Notes: a model not told the origin generated them from the letters alone. A stretch of DNA of 64,000 nt from Saprospiraceae bacterium (GCA_013214355.1 JABSSL010000032.1:1-64000); one strand, 5' to 3'. Positions 9,252 through 19,295 are shown, counted from the first letter of the stretch. Program-made: numbers and translations.

Positions 9252-10817
9252 TTATCCGCCCAAGCCATCATTAAGTTCAATTTCGAAAGCCGGGATATCA
9301 GAGTAGAATGGGCTGTCCCATGGCACTTCCGCACCACCACGATCCCCAGCAGGGATACTCATTCTAGCTCCTTGCAGATAGTACAAGCGGTCACCTTCGA
9401 AAGCCATTTCTTTGAAACGCTCTACGTGAATGGCATTGGGTAATTCAGCATCTGTACCGGCAAATGCAGCCAAGCCTGCTCGGGTTCGTACTGCATCTAG
9501 GTCTGCTCTAGCACCTGCCAAGTCCGTACTACTACCCAGTTCAGCACGGATAATGGCGCGAAGCAAATACATATCTGCTAGACGAATAAGAGGGACATTC
9601 GTAATTCGACGACCTGCTTTATAGTACTTGTCACACCACACATAGGGCTTTCCTGTAGCAAACTGAGAACGTGGATCTCCTCCGGCCTCAAAGCGTGCCC
9701 ACAATTGTGTATAGCGTTTGTCTTGTAAGGCTTCCGCTGTTTCATTCATGTTTTCATCTGCCCAACCTACAGTCTGCAAGAAGGCATCACTAGCTGCCAT
9801 GAAGCGACCACCGTTTTTGTCTGCACCACTGGCATCACGGTTATTAGCATTGTACCAGCTGAAACGACCTGGATGTTTCCAGTTACTAGAACCTCCAAGT
9901 CCATCACCCGCCCAAGCAGCATAATACCATAGTACTTCCTTTCCACGTGCTACACCAGTCTTATTCCAGGTCTCGACAGGATCTTCTGATAGATCATAGT
10001 CTCCACCATTTTGGTCGATTACAAAGTCCAACTCAGCCCGAGCCAGGTCGTATTCTCCCATTTGGAAATACACTTTAGCTAGTAAAGCCGCAGCAGAGAA
10101 TTTATTAGCTCTTCCGTCAGCGTAGGCGGCGGGGTGAAGATCGGCATCGAATCGCTCCGGTAACAAGTCTTTGGCTTGCTTAAGATCCTCTACAATTAGT
10201 GCATAAATATCGTTGGCAGATGCTACATCTGAAGCTTTGGCTTCTTCGAAATTCCTAGCTTGGTTGACCCGGAAAGGCAAACGCTGTTCATCACTCGGGT
10301 AAGCTGGCGCATAAACGCGTGCGATGTAGTAGTAGGCATAGGCCCTTACAAATCGTAGCTCTCCCTCCAATCGATTCGTCGCATCTGGACCAGCTTCAGG
10401 ATAGGGTACACCATCGTTATTGGCAATGTGATCCAAGGCAGCATTAGCATGGCCTACGGCGAAATAACCACTTCTCCATACTGGATTGTCGAACAAGCCG
10501 ATTACTGTACCACTTGTTGCTCGGTTGTACATGTCCTCTATATCGGTATTGACATTGAATCCTTCATTCGCGCTCGCCAATTGCATACCGTCTGCGTAGG
10601 CTTCGGCGTTCATTCGGCCTGTACCAAAGATAGAACGGTTACCGCCGTTGCCAGTTAAGGTGTAATAGGCACCAATAGCCGATTTTTCGAAATCCTCTAG
10701 GCTGAGCCAAGGTGATTCCACTGGATTGGTCAAGTCAAAGAATTCTTCGTTATCGCAGGCACTTAGCATAAAGACAACTAAGACCAGAGCTATAGATTTA
10801 AAGTTTATGTATTTCAT
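9252..10817 (-). CDS. SusD-family glycan-binding lipoprotein (RagB/SusD)
   Basis: The protein (521 aa) is a SusD/RagB outer-membrane lipoprotein that captures glycan and forms the lid of the SusC transporter. Starting at the ATG at 10817 gives a short lipoprotein signal with Cys in MLSACDNEEFF; an in-frame ATG four codons upstream is possible. Typical SusD parts are visible: the N-terminal FDLTNP..SPWLSLEDFEKSAIGAYYTL, the RFVRAYAYYYIARVYG-type TPR helix, FSAAALLAKVYFQMGEYDLA, and the C-terminal RLADMYLLRAIIRAELG and EMAFEGDRLYYLQ segments. It follows susC by 63 bp and an intercistronic hairpin, and precedes a terminator. The bound glycan cannot be deduced from the sequence. Confidence 0.95.
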   Translation of the reverse strand: MKYINFKSIALVLVVFMLSACDNEEFFDLTNPVESPWLSLEDFEKSAIGAYYTLTGNGGNRSIFGTGRMNAEAYADGMQLASANEGFNVNTDIEDMYNRATSGTVIGLFDNPVWRSGYFAVGHANAALDHIANNDGVPYPEAGPDATNRLEGELRFVRAYAYYYIARVYAPAYPSDEQRLPFRVNQARNFEEAKASDVASANDIYALIVEDLKQAKDLLPERFDADLHPAAYADGRANKFSAAALLAKVYFQMGEYDLARAELDFVIDQNGGDYDLSEDPVETWNKTGVARGKEVLWYYAAWAGDGLGGSSNWKHPGRFSWYNANNRDASGADKNGGRFMAASDAFLQTVGWADENMNETAEALQDKRYTQLWARFEAGGDPRSQFATGKPYVWCDKYYKAGRRITNVPLIRLADMYLLRAIIRAELGSSTDLAGARADLDAVRTRAGLAAFAGTDAELPNAIHVERFKEMAFEGDRLYYLQGARMSIPAGDRGGAEVPWDSPFYSDIPAFEIELNDGLGG

Positions 10818-10841
10818 TTTAACTATCATTTTGACAATAGT

Positions 10842-10865
10842 GAGAAAGCCAGGCTTGGCTCTCTC
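10842..10865 (-). promoter_or_regulatory. Intercistronic hairpin between susC and susD
   Basis: On the minus strand GAGAGAGCCA and TGGCTTTCTC pair as a 10-bp stem (one G-U) around an AGCC loop, between the susC stop and the susD start. No T-run follows. It may protect or cut the mRNA to set the susC:susD ratio; this role is inferred. Confidence 0.5.
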
Positions 10866-10880
10866 TCCATGGCATTAGAT

Positions 10881-13800
10881 TTAGAAAGAGATGTTTAGGT
10901 TAAAGTTGTAGGACTTCACCTGTGGCAGCGTTACGCCTACCCAACCTTGACCTAAGTTACGACTAGAGCTTCCTCCAAGGTTTACTACTTCGGGGTCAAA
11001 TCCTTCATAACCCGTAATCGTAAATAAGTTATTCGCTACAAAAGAAACTCGGATATTCTGCATGGACAAATTTTGTGCGATGGACTGTGGCAAGGTATAG
11101 CCTACCGTCAAGGCACGCATCCGAATGAAATCACCTTTGTGTAGGAATTTATCGTGTACTTGACCGGCACGTCGATTATCAAAACGTTGATTGGCTGAAG
11201 TGCTGCCATCCTCATTGATGACGTCGTATCTGCGATCAGCACTTAAGGCAGGCAAATCGGCGCTAGTATTACCAGGCGTCCAGTAGTTGCCAACTACACT
11301 TTGTCGGATCATTCCGCCAGTTACGTAGGACGTACTACGTTCGTGTAGGTCATAAATGTAATTGCCACCTGAGAAGCTGATTAAAGCAGAGACATCTAAT
11401 CCTTTGAACGAGAAGGTGTTATTGAATCCGCCAAAGAAAGTGGGGAGGCCAGATTTGTCCGTGTTATCAAATAAGTGGCGCTGCAGATTGGCTCGCGTGG
11501 CGGGGATCAGGTTCCCAGTAGGTATCCGCTCTCCCGTAGCTGCAAACTGCTCCAAATCCATTTCTTCAATTAGTTCATAACCTCCTTCTGGATGAATACC
11601 AGCGTACCTAGCCAGTCGGAAGAAACCAATTTTCTCACCAACTTTAGATACTAGTCCATTGCTGTTTACACTGGCAATTTCATCCGATTCCCCAACTAGC
11701 TTCGTGATTTGGTTCTGGTTCGTTGTGATATTGAAGGACATGTTCCATTTGAAATTACGAGAATTCACATTGACACTATTGAATTCAAATTCCCAACCTG
11801 AGTTCTGCATATCCCCTACATTCTGCCAAATTCGAGGGCCACTATTGAAGACACCTGCTGAGACAGGAACGGGTACTTGGTATAGCATGTCTTTCACATC
11901 CTGTTGGTAGTAACCAATACTACCGTTGATACGACCTTCTAGAATTTCAAAATCTACACCTACGTCTACCGCATCAGTGGTTTCCCAAGTTACAGCAGAG
12001 TTGCCAATACCTGTTAACAAATCACCGGCTCCAACGTCTCCATAACGTCCCCAGCCCGTGTAAGTAGTCTCCGTAGCAGTTGGACTAATAGAAGAGTTAC
12101 CCGTCTGACCAAAACTAGCTCGTAACTTTAGGAAGTTGATCAACTCCATATTCTCCAAAAAGCTTTCTTCTGTAAGTACCCAGCCTGCTGAAACAGCCGC
12201 AAAGTTACCCCAGCGCAAATCCTCGGTAAAGACAGAGGATCCATCATAGCGATAACTCAAGCCCAAAAGATAGCGATTATCTAATTTATAGTTCAACCGA
12301 CCGAAGTATCCGCGGAAGTATCTCTCTCCACCAAAGCCTGTAGAGACACGTTGTACATCGCCAGGAGCACCTAGTTCTTGGGCAGCTCCAAACAGTTGCT
12401 GTGCTTCAATATTACGCGAACGTTGTGCTTGCTCGGTAGATTCCGTACCAAATACTACGTTCAGATCGTGTCGTTGCCCGAAGCTACGATTGTAAATACC
12501 AAAGAGGTTGTAGTTCAAACGTTGGAAAGTAGAAGAGTTGTCAAAGCCATACTTGCTATCTTCCCGTATTACTGTGTTACCCCACTCAATGTTACTCGTT
12601 TGGATAATATCAGCCGCTATTTCTGAACGGATTGATAGACCTTTAACCCAAGGAATACTATACTCCACTTGGAGACCAGCCAACGCTCTATAGGTTTCTA
12701 CATCGTTGATATAGTTATCCCGGTTTAGGGTAGCTAGTACATTTCTGCCAGAAAGTGGATCGAAGAGCAGTGGTTGACCATCTGTTCCTTTCAAAGTAGG
12801 GTGGAATAAAGGAATAATAGGAAGCGCCCCCCCCAATGTCATATTATAACCACCGCGTGCAATATTTGAGTTACCTCCAGGAGCTCCACCATTAGGGGCT
12901 CGCTCACGATTAACGTAGCTCAAGTTCACCCGTGTTCCAACACTTAAGTTCTTGGCAGGCTCGAAATCTACGTTAGCTCTTACGGAATAACGTTCTTGGC
13001 GGTCACCCACTAGAATACTTTCATCTTCTCTATAGTTCGCCGAAAGGTAGTAGTTCAGTTTTTCCATACCTCTACTGGCCGAAAGGTTAATATCCGTGAC
13101 CTGTCCTTGGCGTAAAACTTGATCGAAGTAATTGACATTACCAAGCTGATCTCTGCTCAGGACAGCCGTTGGATCCCGGCTATCATCCAGTAAACTGTTA
13201 GGATCAAATGGTGCAAAATTGCGATTCGCACGTGACTCGTCGGTCAACTGTAACCAGGTTGGACCATCTACGTATCCAATTTCCTGGGGACCACGCACTA
13301 CATCCGTTACCCCGTAGTTGACACTTAAATCCAAGGTACCACGCCCTTGCTGTCCCGTTTTCGTTGTTACGATGATAACACCATTAGCACCCCTAGATCC
13401 ATATACTGAAGTAGCAGCTGCATCCTTCAGTACTTCGATGGACTCGATATCATTTGGGTTCAAACTCGCCAATGGGTTAAAAGGAGTAGTGGAAGCGTTA
13501 CGAGAAAATCCGTTGAGTTCTCCACCGCCTTGTCCACTTAAGATCATACCGTCGATAATCCATAGGGGCTCTGTACCAGAAAAAAGTGAATTGGTACCCC
13601 GTACCATTACCCGTACAGGTGCTCCTGGTACCCCGGCAGAGGACGTCACTTGCACACCTGTGGCTAGACCTTGCATCTGTTGGTCCAAAGAAGAAGCATT
13701 AAAAGCTTGCAGATCTTTGGCCTTAATGGTAGAAACAGCCCCAGTCAAATCACGCTTAACTTGTGTTCCATAGCCTACTACGACTACTTCGTCAAGTAAA

Positions 13801-14162
13801 GCACCTGCTTCCAAGGTTACTTCTAGCTGACTGCGCCCGTTTAGCGCCACCTCTTGCTCTTGGAAGCCAGTATAAGATAATATGATAACACTGTTTTGAT
13901 CAGCTACGGTCAATTGAAAATTCCCGTCCAGATCTGTAATGGTACCATTCGTTGGATTGTCTTTTTCTACAATATTTACGCCGATAAGCGCTGTACCGTC
14001 AGAATCTGTAACATTACCCTGAACAGTAAATTCAATCGCATCACTAGCCACCTTTTCTCCCTGTATTTTTGCGGGATCGGAATAGCTAGTTGCCCAAACT
14101 GCACTAGTCCCCAGCGAGAGGGCTAGTAACAGACTGAATAACTTAAGTGTAAAGCCTTTCAT
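10881..14162 (-). CDS. SusC-family TonB-dependent outer-membrane transporter
   Basis: A SusC/RagA TonB-dependent transporter of 1093 aa, the barrel partner of the SusD that follows. I start at the ATG at 14162, which yields the signal MKGFTLKLFSLLLALSLG; the longer frame adds 20 residues without a signal. The order is: signal, CarboxypepD_reg-like domain (VQGNVTDSDGTALIGVNIV), TonB box and plug (EVVVVGYGTQVKRDLTGAVS, then RGTNSLFSGTEPLWIIDG and SVYGSRGANGVIIVTTK), then the beta-barrel ending in aromatic NLNISF. It moves glycan fragments across the outer membrane using TonB energy. It is strikingly like the STN-SusC just upstream, especially in the plug. A copy of the locus inverted-repeat element lies 132 nt before the start. 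Confidence 0.95.
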   Translation of the reverse strand: MKGFTLKLFSLLLALSLGTSAVWATSYSDPAKIQGEKVASDAIEFTVQGNVTDSDGTALIGVNIVEKDNPTNGTITDLDGNFQLTVADQNSVIILSYTGFQEQEVALNGRSQLEVTLEAGALLDEVVVVGYGTQVKRDLTGAVSTIKAKDLQAFNASSLDQQMQGLATGVQVTSSAGVPGAPVRVMVRGTNSLFSGTEPLWIIDGMILSGQGGGELNGFSRNASTTPFNPLASLNPNDIESIEVLKDAAATSVYGSRGANGVIIVTTKTGQQGRGTLDLSVNYGVTDVVRGPQEIGYVDGPTWLQLTDESRANRNFAPFDPNSLLDDSRDPTAVLSRDQLGNVNYFDQVLRQGQVTDINLSASRGMEKLNYYLSANYREDESILVGDRQERYSVRANVDFEPAKNLSVGTRVNLSYVNRERAPNGGAPGGNSNIARGGYNMTLGGALPIIPLFHPTLKGTDGQPLLFDPLSGRNVLATLNRDNYINDVETYRALAGLQVEYSIPWVKGLSIRSEIAADIIQTSNIEWGNTVIREDSKYGFDNSSTFQRLNYNLFGIYNRSFGQRHDLNVVFGTESTEQAQRSRNIEAQQLFGAAQELGAPGDVQRVSTGFGGERYFRGYFGRLNYKLDNRYLLGLSYRYDGSSVFTEDLRWGNFAAVSAGWVLTEESFLENMELINFLKLRASFGQTGNSSISPTATETTYTGWGRYGDVGAGDLLTGIGNSAVTWETTDAVDVGVDFEILEGRINGSIGYYQQDVKDMLYQVPVPVSAGVFNSGPRIWQNVGDMQNSGWEFEFNSVNVNSRNFKWNMSFNITTNQNQITKLVGESDEIASVNSNGLVSKVGEKIGFFRLARYAGIHPEGGYELIEEMDLEQFAATGERIPTGNLIPATRANLQRHLFDNTDKSGLPTFFGGFNNTFSFKGLDVSALISFSGGNYIYDLHERSTSYVTGGMIRQSVVGNYWTPGNTSADLPALSADRRYDVINEDGSTSANQRFDNRRAGQVHDKFLHKGDFIRMRALTVGYTLPQSIAQNLSMQNIRVSFVANNLFTITGYEGFDPEVVNLGGSSSRNLGQGWVGVTLPQVKSYNFNLNISF

Positions 14163-14293
14163 AAATAAAGATTTTGAGTCAAAGTATTGGTGTTTAGTTT
14201 TGTATGCCTCTTCCATTGCCAAGAATTGCGGTAGATAAATGGTCGAATTCGTATTAGGCAGATGGAATGAAAACTTATCGCAACAACACTTGA

Positions 14294-14324
14294 AAGGTTC
14301 CTTCTTTAATTTGGCTGTAACCTT
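14294..14324 (-). promoter_or_regulatory. Inverted-repeat element upstream of susC
   Basis: AAGGTTCC (14294-14301), 15 nt, GTAACCTT (14317-14324). Read toward susC it is AAGGTTAC-N15-GGAACCTT. The copy at 24151-24181 has the same arms (one mismatch), the same 15-nt spacer length and a central AATT at the same place. If read as a promoter, the hexamers GGTTAC and AACCTT are 17 bp apart, the standard sigma spacing. The function is inferred; a 5'-UTR stem-loop is the main alternative. Confidence 0.5.
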
Positions 14325-14452
14325 TTAGCTCAAAATTTTTATAGAAAATATTGGAGAGAGATACAATAATGGAGTAGTAGCAGGGTAGGAAAGATGGTGC
14401 TAATGGGCAATAATGGTACAAATAGGTAAAGGAATGCGGGAGCTGGGAAAGT

Positions 14453-17400
14453 CTAAAAGTCAATATCAAGATTGAAGAAAAAACTACGAACCTGGGGCAA
14501 CTGGATACCGTTCCAGCCTTGGCCTAGATTGCGGTTGCCTTCCATATTGACGAATTCCGGGTCAATTCCTCGATATCCAGTAATTGTGAGGAGATTATTA
14601 GCCAGCAGGCCAATGCGTATCTGCTGCATTCTAAGTTGGCTGCTCCAGCGATTTGGGAGTGTATACTGGAGAGAAAGGCTGCGAATTCGCAGGTAGTCCC
14701 CTGAGTATAAATACTTGTCATGGGTATGACCAGTATGGCGGCGATCAAAGCGTTCACCCTCCATAATAGATCCGTCTTCTAGGACGATATCGTATCTACT
14801 GTCCCAACGTAGCGCAGGGAAAGCCGCTTGGGGGTATTCAGCTGTCCAGGTATTGCCAACAATTTGCTGGCGAATTTGATTCGGGCCATGGACACCGGAG
14901 GCGTCGCGTTCTGCACGATCATAGATGTAATTCCCTCCTGAGAAGCTGAGTAAGACAAAGAGCTGCCAGTTTTTATAGGTGATGGTGTTGGAAAGGCCGC
15001 CAAACCAGGAGGGTAGGCCAGATTTATTTGTAAAATCGAATAGATGAGTGGCTAAATTCTCTCTGGAAGCTGGGATGAGTCGACCAGTGGGTACTCTAGC
15101 TCCGGTAGATTGGAAGCGCTCCAGGTCCATTTCTTCGATCAGTTCATATCCACCTTCCGGATGGATACCAGCATAACGGGCCAATCGGAAGAAGCCGATT
15201 CGATCCCCAACTCGACTAACCAGAGCGCTGCGCTGCACATTATAGATTTCTGTAGTCTCTCCAGTTAATCTGGTAACTCGATTAATATTAGTAGAAAAGT
15301 TGAGGCCTGTGCGCCAACTAAAGTCTTTGCTAGAGGTAAGCAGTCCCTTAAGCTCTAATTCCCAGCCCTGATTTCGTAGGTCACCTATATTTTGCCAAAT
15401 CGTTGGGGCAGAAGTGAAAACGCCAGTAGACACGGGTACCGGAACTCGATAAAGCATATCACTAGTGTGCTGGAAATAGTAGCCCAGGTTTCCTGTCAGG
15501 TTGCCATCATAAAGACTGGCTTCTACTCCAATATCACGGGAGTCAGTGGTTTCCCAGGTGATTCCTTCGTTACCAATTCCCGTCAACAAATCACCTGCCC
15601 CTACTTCTCCATAGCGTCCCCAACCTGTGTAAGTAGTCTCAGTAGCTAGGGAATTAATAGCGGAGTTACCCGTTTGACCAAAACTGCCCTTTAATTTGAG
15701 AAAATCCAGCGCCTTCCATTTGGGCATAAAAGTTTCTTCGGAGAGGATCCACCCACCAGATAGCGCTACAAAATTTCCCCAACGGCTGTCCTTTTTGAAA
15801 ATAGATGACCCGTCTCGACGGAAGCTAACGCCCAAGAGGTAGCGGTCCGATAGTCGGTAATTGAGGCGGCTAAAGTAGCCTCGAAAATATCGTTCATTAC
15901 CCAGTCCCGCCGACGCACGCAGCACATCACTGGCTTCGCTTATTTCCTGCGGTGTTCTAATGGATCCCTGTGCTTCAAGATTTCGGCCCCGACTTGCCTG
16001 GGCTGTGGACTCAGTTCCCACTACTAAGTTAAGATAATGTTGATCTCCAATAGAGCGGTCAAAACTGGCATAGAGGTTATAGTTGAAGCGATGAAAGGTA
16101 GAGGAGAAATCAAAGCCGTAGGCGCTTTGCTCACGGATCACCGTATTACCCCATTCAAGGTTATTCGTTTGAATTAGATCAGCTGCCAGGTCTGACTTTA
16201 CACTTAATCCTTTTACGCCCGGAACTTCCCAGCGGAACTGGAGGCCTGCCAGTGCTCGATAGGTATTGATATCATTGATATAGTTGTTGCGATCAAAGGT
16301 TGCAGCCAGATTACGACCAGATAATGGATCAAATAGTAGTGGTTCTCCTGCGATGCTGCTTGCTGTGGGATGGTAGACGGGGAAGATAGGTAAACTGCGG
16401 CTTTGCGCCATATTGTAGCCGCCATTTCCCATATTGGTGTTGCCTCCCGGTTCACCACCATTGGGGGCTCTTTGACGCCTGACGTAGCTTAAGCTAACCC
16501 TGCTATCAATGGATAGGCTGGGGGTTACTTGCATATCCATATTGGTTCGAAAAGCGAAGCGTTCGAAATTATCATTTTTCAGAACACTTTGTTCATCCCT
16601 GTAATTACCGGACCAGTATAGATTCCATTTATCACGGCTCTCATTGCCAGATAAATTAACTTCCTTGACACCCCCTTGTCGTAAAATTTGATCAAACCAA
16701 TCCGTGTGACCTATTTGTGCGCGATCTAAAACAGCAGTAGGGTCCCGTGAGTTATCTAGGAGACTATTAGGGTCAAAGTTCGAAAGTCCACTATTTAACC
16801 GAGCTTCATCGGCTAGAGTCAACCAAGTAGGGCCATCCACAAATCCTAGATCGGCAGGACCTCTCAACATATCGGTAATCCCATAAGACATACTAAATCT
16901 AAGGGAAGAACCTTCCTTCTCCCCTGATTTGGTCGTGATGATGATCACGCCATTAGCACCTCGAGAACCATACACGGCTGTGGCCGCTGCATCTTTTAGA
17001 ATTTCAATAGAGGCAATGTCATTCGGATTGAGCAAAGCCAGAGGATTCAAAGGAGAGGTACTGGCATTCCGCGAAAATCCATTCAACTCCCCACCACCTT
17101 GTCGACTCAGAATCATTCCGTCTATGATCCAGAGGGGTTCTGTACCAGAAAACAGAGAGTTTGTTCCTCGAATGAGTACACGGACCGGAGCACCAGGTAA
17201 ACCAGATGCACTTTGTACTAAGACACCAGAAGCCCAAGCCTGTAATTGCTGATCCGGAGAGGTTGATTGTATTCTTTGTAAATCTTCGGCCTTAACGCTG
17301 GAGATAGCTCCCATGACATCTTGTTTTTGCTGCTGCCCGTAGCCAACCACCACTACCTCCGATAAAACAGCCGCTTGAGGACGCATCGTTATGTTTAAGT

Positions 17401-18076
17401 TTGGATTGTCCTGCACAATCACTTCCCGGGGTTGATAACCAATATAAGAGCAGATTAGCGTTTGCTGCCCGTCTTTCAATGCCAACTGGTAATTGCCATT
17501 GACATCAGTGGTAGTACCCTGAAATTGAGCTTGTTTTACTGTGATATTTACGCCGATTAAGGGCTGACCTTGCTCGTTCAAGACCCGCCCCTCCAAAATA
17601 AACTTCGAAGATTTGGGTTGATTTGGGGATACATCAAGTTGTGGCAAGGTTGTAAGTACTGGTGCTGGGCGGTTGCCAGCTGACTTTGGTTCGAGAAAGT
17701 CGCGTTGACTCAATCGCTTCTGTTGCTCTTCTTTTCGTCGATCGAATATCAGATAATTGAGTTGACTTACTTTTCTATACTGCAGTGGGGTATCGGCCAG
17801 GATCAGCCGTAGGCTTCCTTCGAGATTACTTAGATGGGATATATCCACGCCCACTTGATACGGGGCTACGACTTCCTTGAGATAGGTGAAAATAACGCCA
17901 TGCTTTTCGCTGAGCAGGCTAAGGGCTTTCTCGAGCGATACTACTTTTTCGTCAGTGTTCGCTTGGGTAGGGGATAGGCTCGTTAAGGCCACCTCTTGGG
18001 CAAAGGAGGAAAAAGATAGGAATATCAGGAACAAGAGGCTCCAAACCGTATTGGTGGAAAGCTCTTTCATGAACAT
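14453..18076 (-). CDS. SusC-like TonB-dependent transducer with N-terminal STN domain
   Basis: A 1207-aa SusC-type receptor with an extra N-terminal STN domain (about residues 45-113, LEKALSLLSEKHGVIFTYLK..LQYRKVSQLNYLIFDRR). That domain in FecA-type transducers touches the FecR anti-sigma factor in the periplasm. Then come a CarboxypepD_reg-like domain (FILEGRVLNEQGQPLIGVNI), the TonB box/plug (EVVVVGYGQQQKQDVMGAIS, VYGSRGANGVIIITTK) and a barrel ending NLDIDF. FecR and sigma genes lie directly upstream, so it should signal substrate arrival to them. It has no SusD of its own: the next gene is a second SusC. The two SusCs share long identical stretches, so a duplication is likely. The start may be the second Met (18070). 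Confidence 0.93.
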   Translation of the reverse strand: MFMKELSTNTVWSLLFLIFLSFSSFAQEVALTSLSPTQANTDEKVVSLEKALSLLSEKHGVIFTYLKEVVAPYQVGVDISHLSNLEGSLRLILADTPLQYRKVSQLNYLIFDRRKEEQQKRLSQRDFLEPKSAGNRPAPVLTTLPQLDVSPNQPKSSKFILEGRVLNEQGQPLIGVNITVKQAQFQGTTTDVNGNYQLALKDGQQTLICSYIGYQPREVIVQDNPNLNITMRPQAAVLSEVVVVGYGQQQKQDVMGAISSVKAEDLQRIQSTSPDQQLQAWASGVLVQSASGLPGAPVRVLIRGTNSLFSGTEPLWIIDGMILSRQGGGELNGFSRNASTSPLNPLALLNPNDIASIEILKDAAATAVYGSRGANGVIIITTKSGEKEGSSLRFSMSYGITDMLRGPADLGFVDGPTWLTLADEARLNSGLSNFDPNSLLDNSRDPTAVLDRAQIGHTDWFDQILRQGGVKEVNLSGNESRDKWNLYWSGNYRDEQSVLKNDNFERFAFRTNMDMQVTPSLSIDSRVSLSYVRRQRAPNGGEPGGNTNMGNGGYNMAQSRSLPIFPVYHPTASSIAGEPLLFDPLSGRNLAATFDRNNYINDINTYRALAGLQFRWEVPGVKGLSVKSDLAADLIQTNNLEWGNTVIREQSAYGFDFSSTFHRFNYNLYASFDRSIGDQHYLNLVVGTESTAQASRGRNLEAQGSIRTPQEISEASDVLRASAGLGNERYFRGYFSRLNYRLSDRYLLGVSFRRDGSSIFKKDSRWGNFVALSGGWILSEETFMPKWKALDFLKLKGSFGQTGNSAINSLATETTYTGWGRYGEVGAGDLLTGIGNEGITWETTDSRDIGVEASLYDGNLTGNLGYYFQHTSDMLYRVPVPVSTGVFTSAPTIWQNIGDLRNQGWELELKGLLTSSKDFSWRTGLNFSTNINRVTRLTGETTEIYNVQRSALVSRVGDRIGFFRLARYAGIHPEGGYELIEEMDLERFQSTGARVPTGRLIPASRENLATHLFDFTNKSGLPSWFGGLSNTITYKNWQLFVLLSFSGGNYIYDRAERDASGVHGPNQIRQQIVGNTWTAEYPQAAFPALRWDSRYDIVLEDGSIMEGERFDRRHTGHTHDKYLYSGDYLRIRSLSLQYTLPNRWSSQLRMQQIRIGLLANNLLTITGYRGIDPEFVNMEGNRNLGQGWNGIQLPQVRSFFFNLDIDF

Positions 18077-18149
18077 CGTTTGGTGGTTCGCACCCGTACA
18101 TCTTCTCTTCCATAAGTTGCGTACTCAGTAAACAACTTTGGGTTCTACA

Positions 18150-19169
18150 TCAACGGATGTATAATGTACCATCTTTTCTTGTGATTGTTACATTATATAG
18201 TGTTTCAAAAGTGAGGATCAATTCGTCTATATTCTGGATCGGCAAAACCCCTGTTACTAGGCCTTTTCCCTGGGTTTTCCCGTCTTCCAATTGTACCTCA
18301 AGCCCATATATCCGCTCCACTTCAGTAATTACCTCTGCCAGGGAAAGATCATCAACAGAGAAGTAGCCTTTGAGCCATCTGCGATACTTTGTCGGATCGA
18401 TATCCGAAATTATCATTTTTCGGCTAGGCTGATAATCGGCCAATTGTCCTGGTTTCATGATTTTAGAACCCTGCTTACTTTCCTTAGAAGTTAGTTTTAT
18501 TTTTCCTTCTTCCAGCATCACTAGTGTCCTCCCTTCCCGGGTATTTACATTGAATTGGGTACCTAAGACTTCAATATCTGGATCTTCTGTACGTACAATA
18601 AACTTAGCTTGTGTCTCCTCTTTTTTCTTCACCTTAAAAAAGGCCTCACCCTTCAATCGGACTTCTCGTTGTGGGTCAGTTTCCCAATCTCCAAGTAATT
18701 CCAAAGTAGAGTTGGCATTGAGGCTCACTTCGGTACCATCCGGCAAAACATAGGAGGCTACTTCTGAATAATTGGTAGCATACAGTCGGTCATATTTGAA
18801 ATTCCTAGAACTCAGGTACCAAACTGCTGATGCTATTAACATGAGCAGAGAGGCTGCTACCGCTAACCTTCCATTAATACCTCGGAATCTTGCTTGTTGT
18901 GGTTGGTTTCGTTCCTGATGCAGTTGGAGAATGTTTTGATAAACTGCTGCTTTATCCTGTGCTGAAGGTCTTTGTTTTTGGTAGTGCTTGTCCAAATTAA
19001 ACACCAATTCGCGAGCTTCAATTAGGTCACTACGCTTCTCTGGGAATCGTTCTAACAAGGCAGCGTAAAGCGCCTCATTAGGGCCTTCTGCTTCAAATAC
19101 GCTTTCTTTGAAATCTAGATCCAACACAAAATCACCTACCTCAAAGTCCTGATATTTTTCGAGTTCCAT
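18150..19169 (-). CDS. FecR-family anti-sigma factor
   Basis: A 339-aa inner-membrane anti-sigma factor. The cytoplasmic N-terminal part (1-100) should bind the ECF sigma factor encoded upstream. One membrane span follows (about 101-121, RLAVAASLLMLIASAVWYLS), then the periplasmic FecR domain (about 130-235, VLPDGTEVSLNANSTLEL.. and GTQFNVNTREGRTLVMLEEG) and a C-terminal DUF4974 domain (FSVDDLSLAEVITEVERIYG) that in this family contacts the STN domain of the receptor. It is followed after 73 bp by the STN-SusC gene. A 357-bp gap separates it from the sigma gene; a copy of the locus inverted repeat inside that gap suggests its own promoter and possible autoregulation. Confidence 0.94.
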   Translation of the reverse strand: MELEKYQDFEVGDFVLDLDFKESVFEAEGPNEALYAALLERFPEKRSDLIEARELVFNLDKHYQKQRPSAQDKAAVYQNILQLHQERNQPQQARFRGINGRLAVAASLLMLIASAVWYLSSRNFKYDRLYATNYSEVASYVLPDGTEVSLNANSTLELLGDWETDPQREVRLKGEAFFKVKKKEETQAKFIVRTEDPDIEVLGTQFNVNTREGRTLVMLEEGKIKLTSKESKQGSKIMKPGQLADYQPSRKMIISDIDPTKYRRWLKGYFSVDDLSLAEVITEVERIYGLEVQLEDGKTQGKGLVTGVLPIQNIDELILTFETLYNVTITRKDGTLYIR

Positions 19170-19264
19170 TCAATGCGTCTTAAGATGATCGATATAGGCT
19201 TAACCTTGCAGGAAATCTTCACTGCTTAAATCCTTTTGTAATCAGCTTGACGTCCCTGCTCAAT

Positions 19265-19295
19265 AAGGTACCTTCACAAAGCAAAGCGTAACCAA
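19265..19295 (-). promoter_or_regulatory. Inverted-repeat element upstream of fecR
   Basis: AAGGTACC (19265-19272), 15 nt, GTAACCAA (19288-19295). Read toward fecR it is TTGGTTAC-N15-GGTACCTT, ending 96 nt before the start codon. It shares the arm sequence and exact spacing of the copies at 14294 and 24151. A promoter used by the locus ECF sigma factor, or an operator, would fit; this is inference. Confidence 0.42.

Noticed and set aside
14275-14469. A 64-residue open reading frame between the two SusC genes
   Set aside because: It overlaps the end of the STN-SusC gene, has no recognisable domain and covers the inverted-repeat element; it is unlikely to be a gene.
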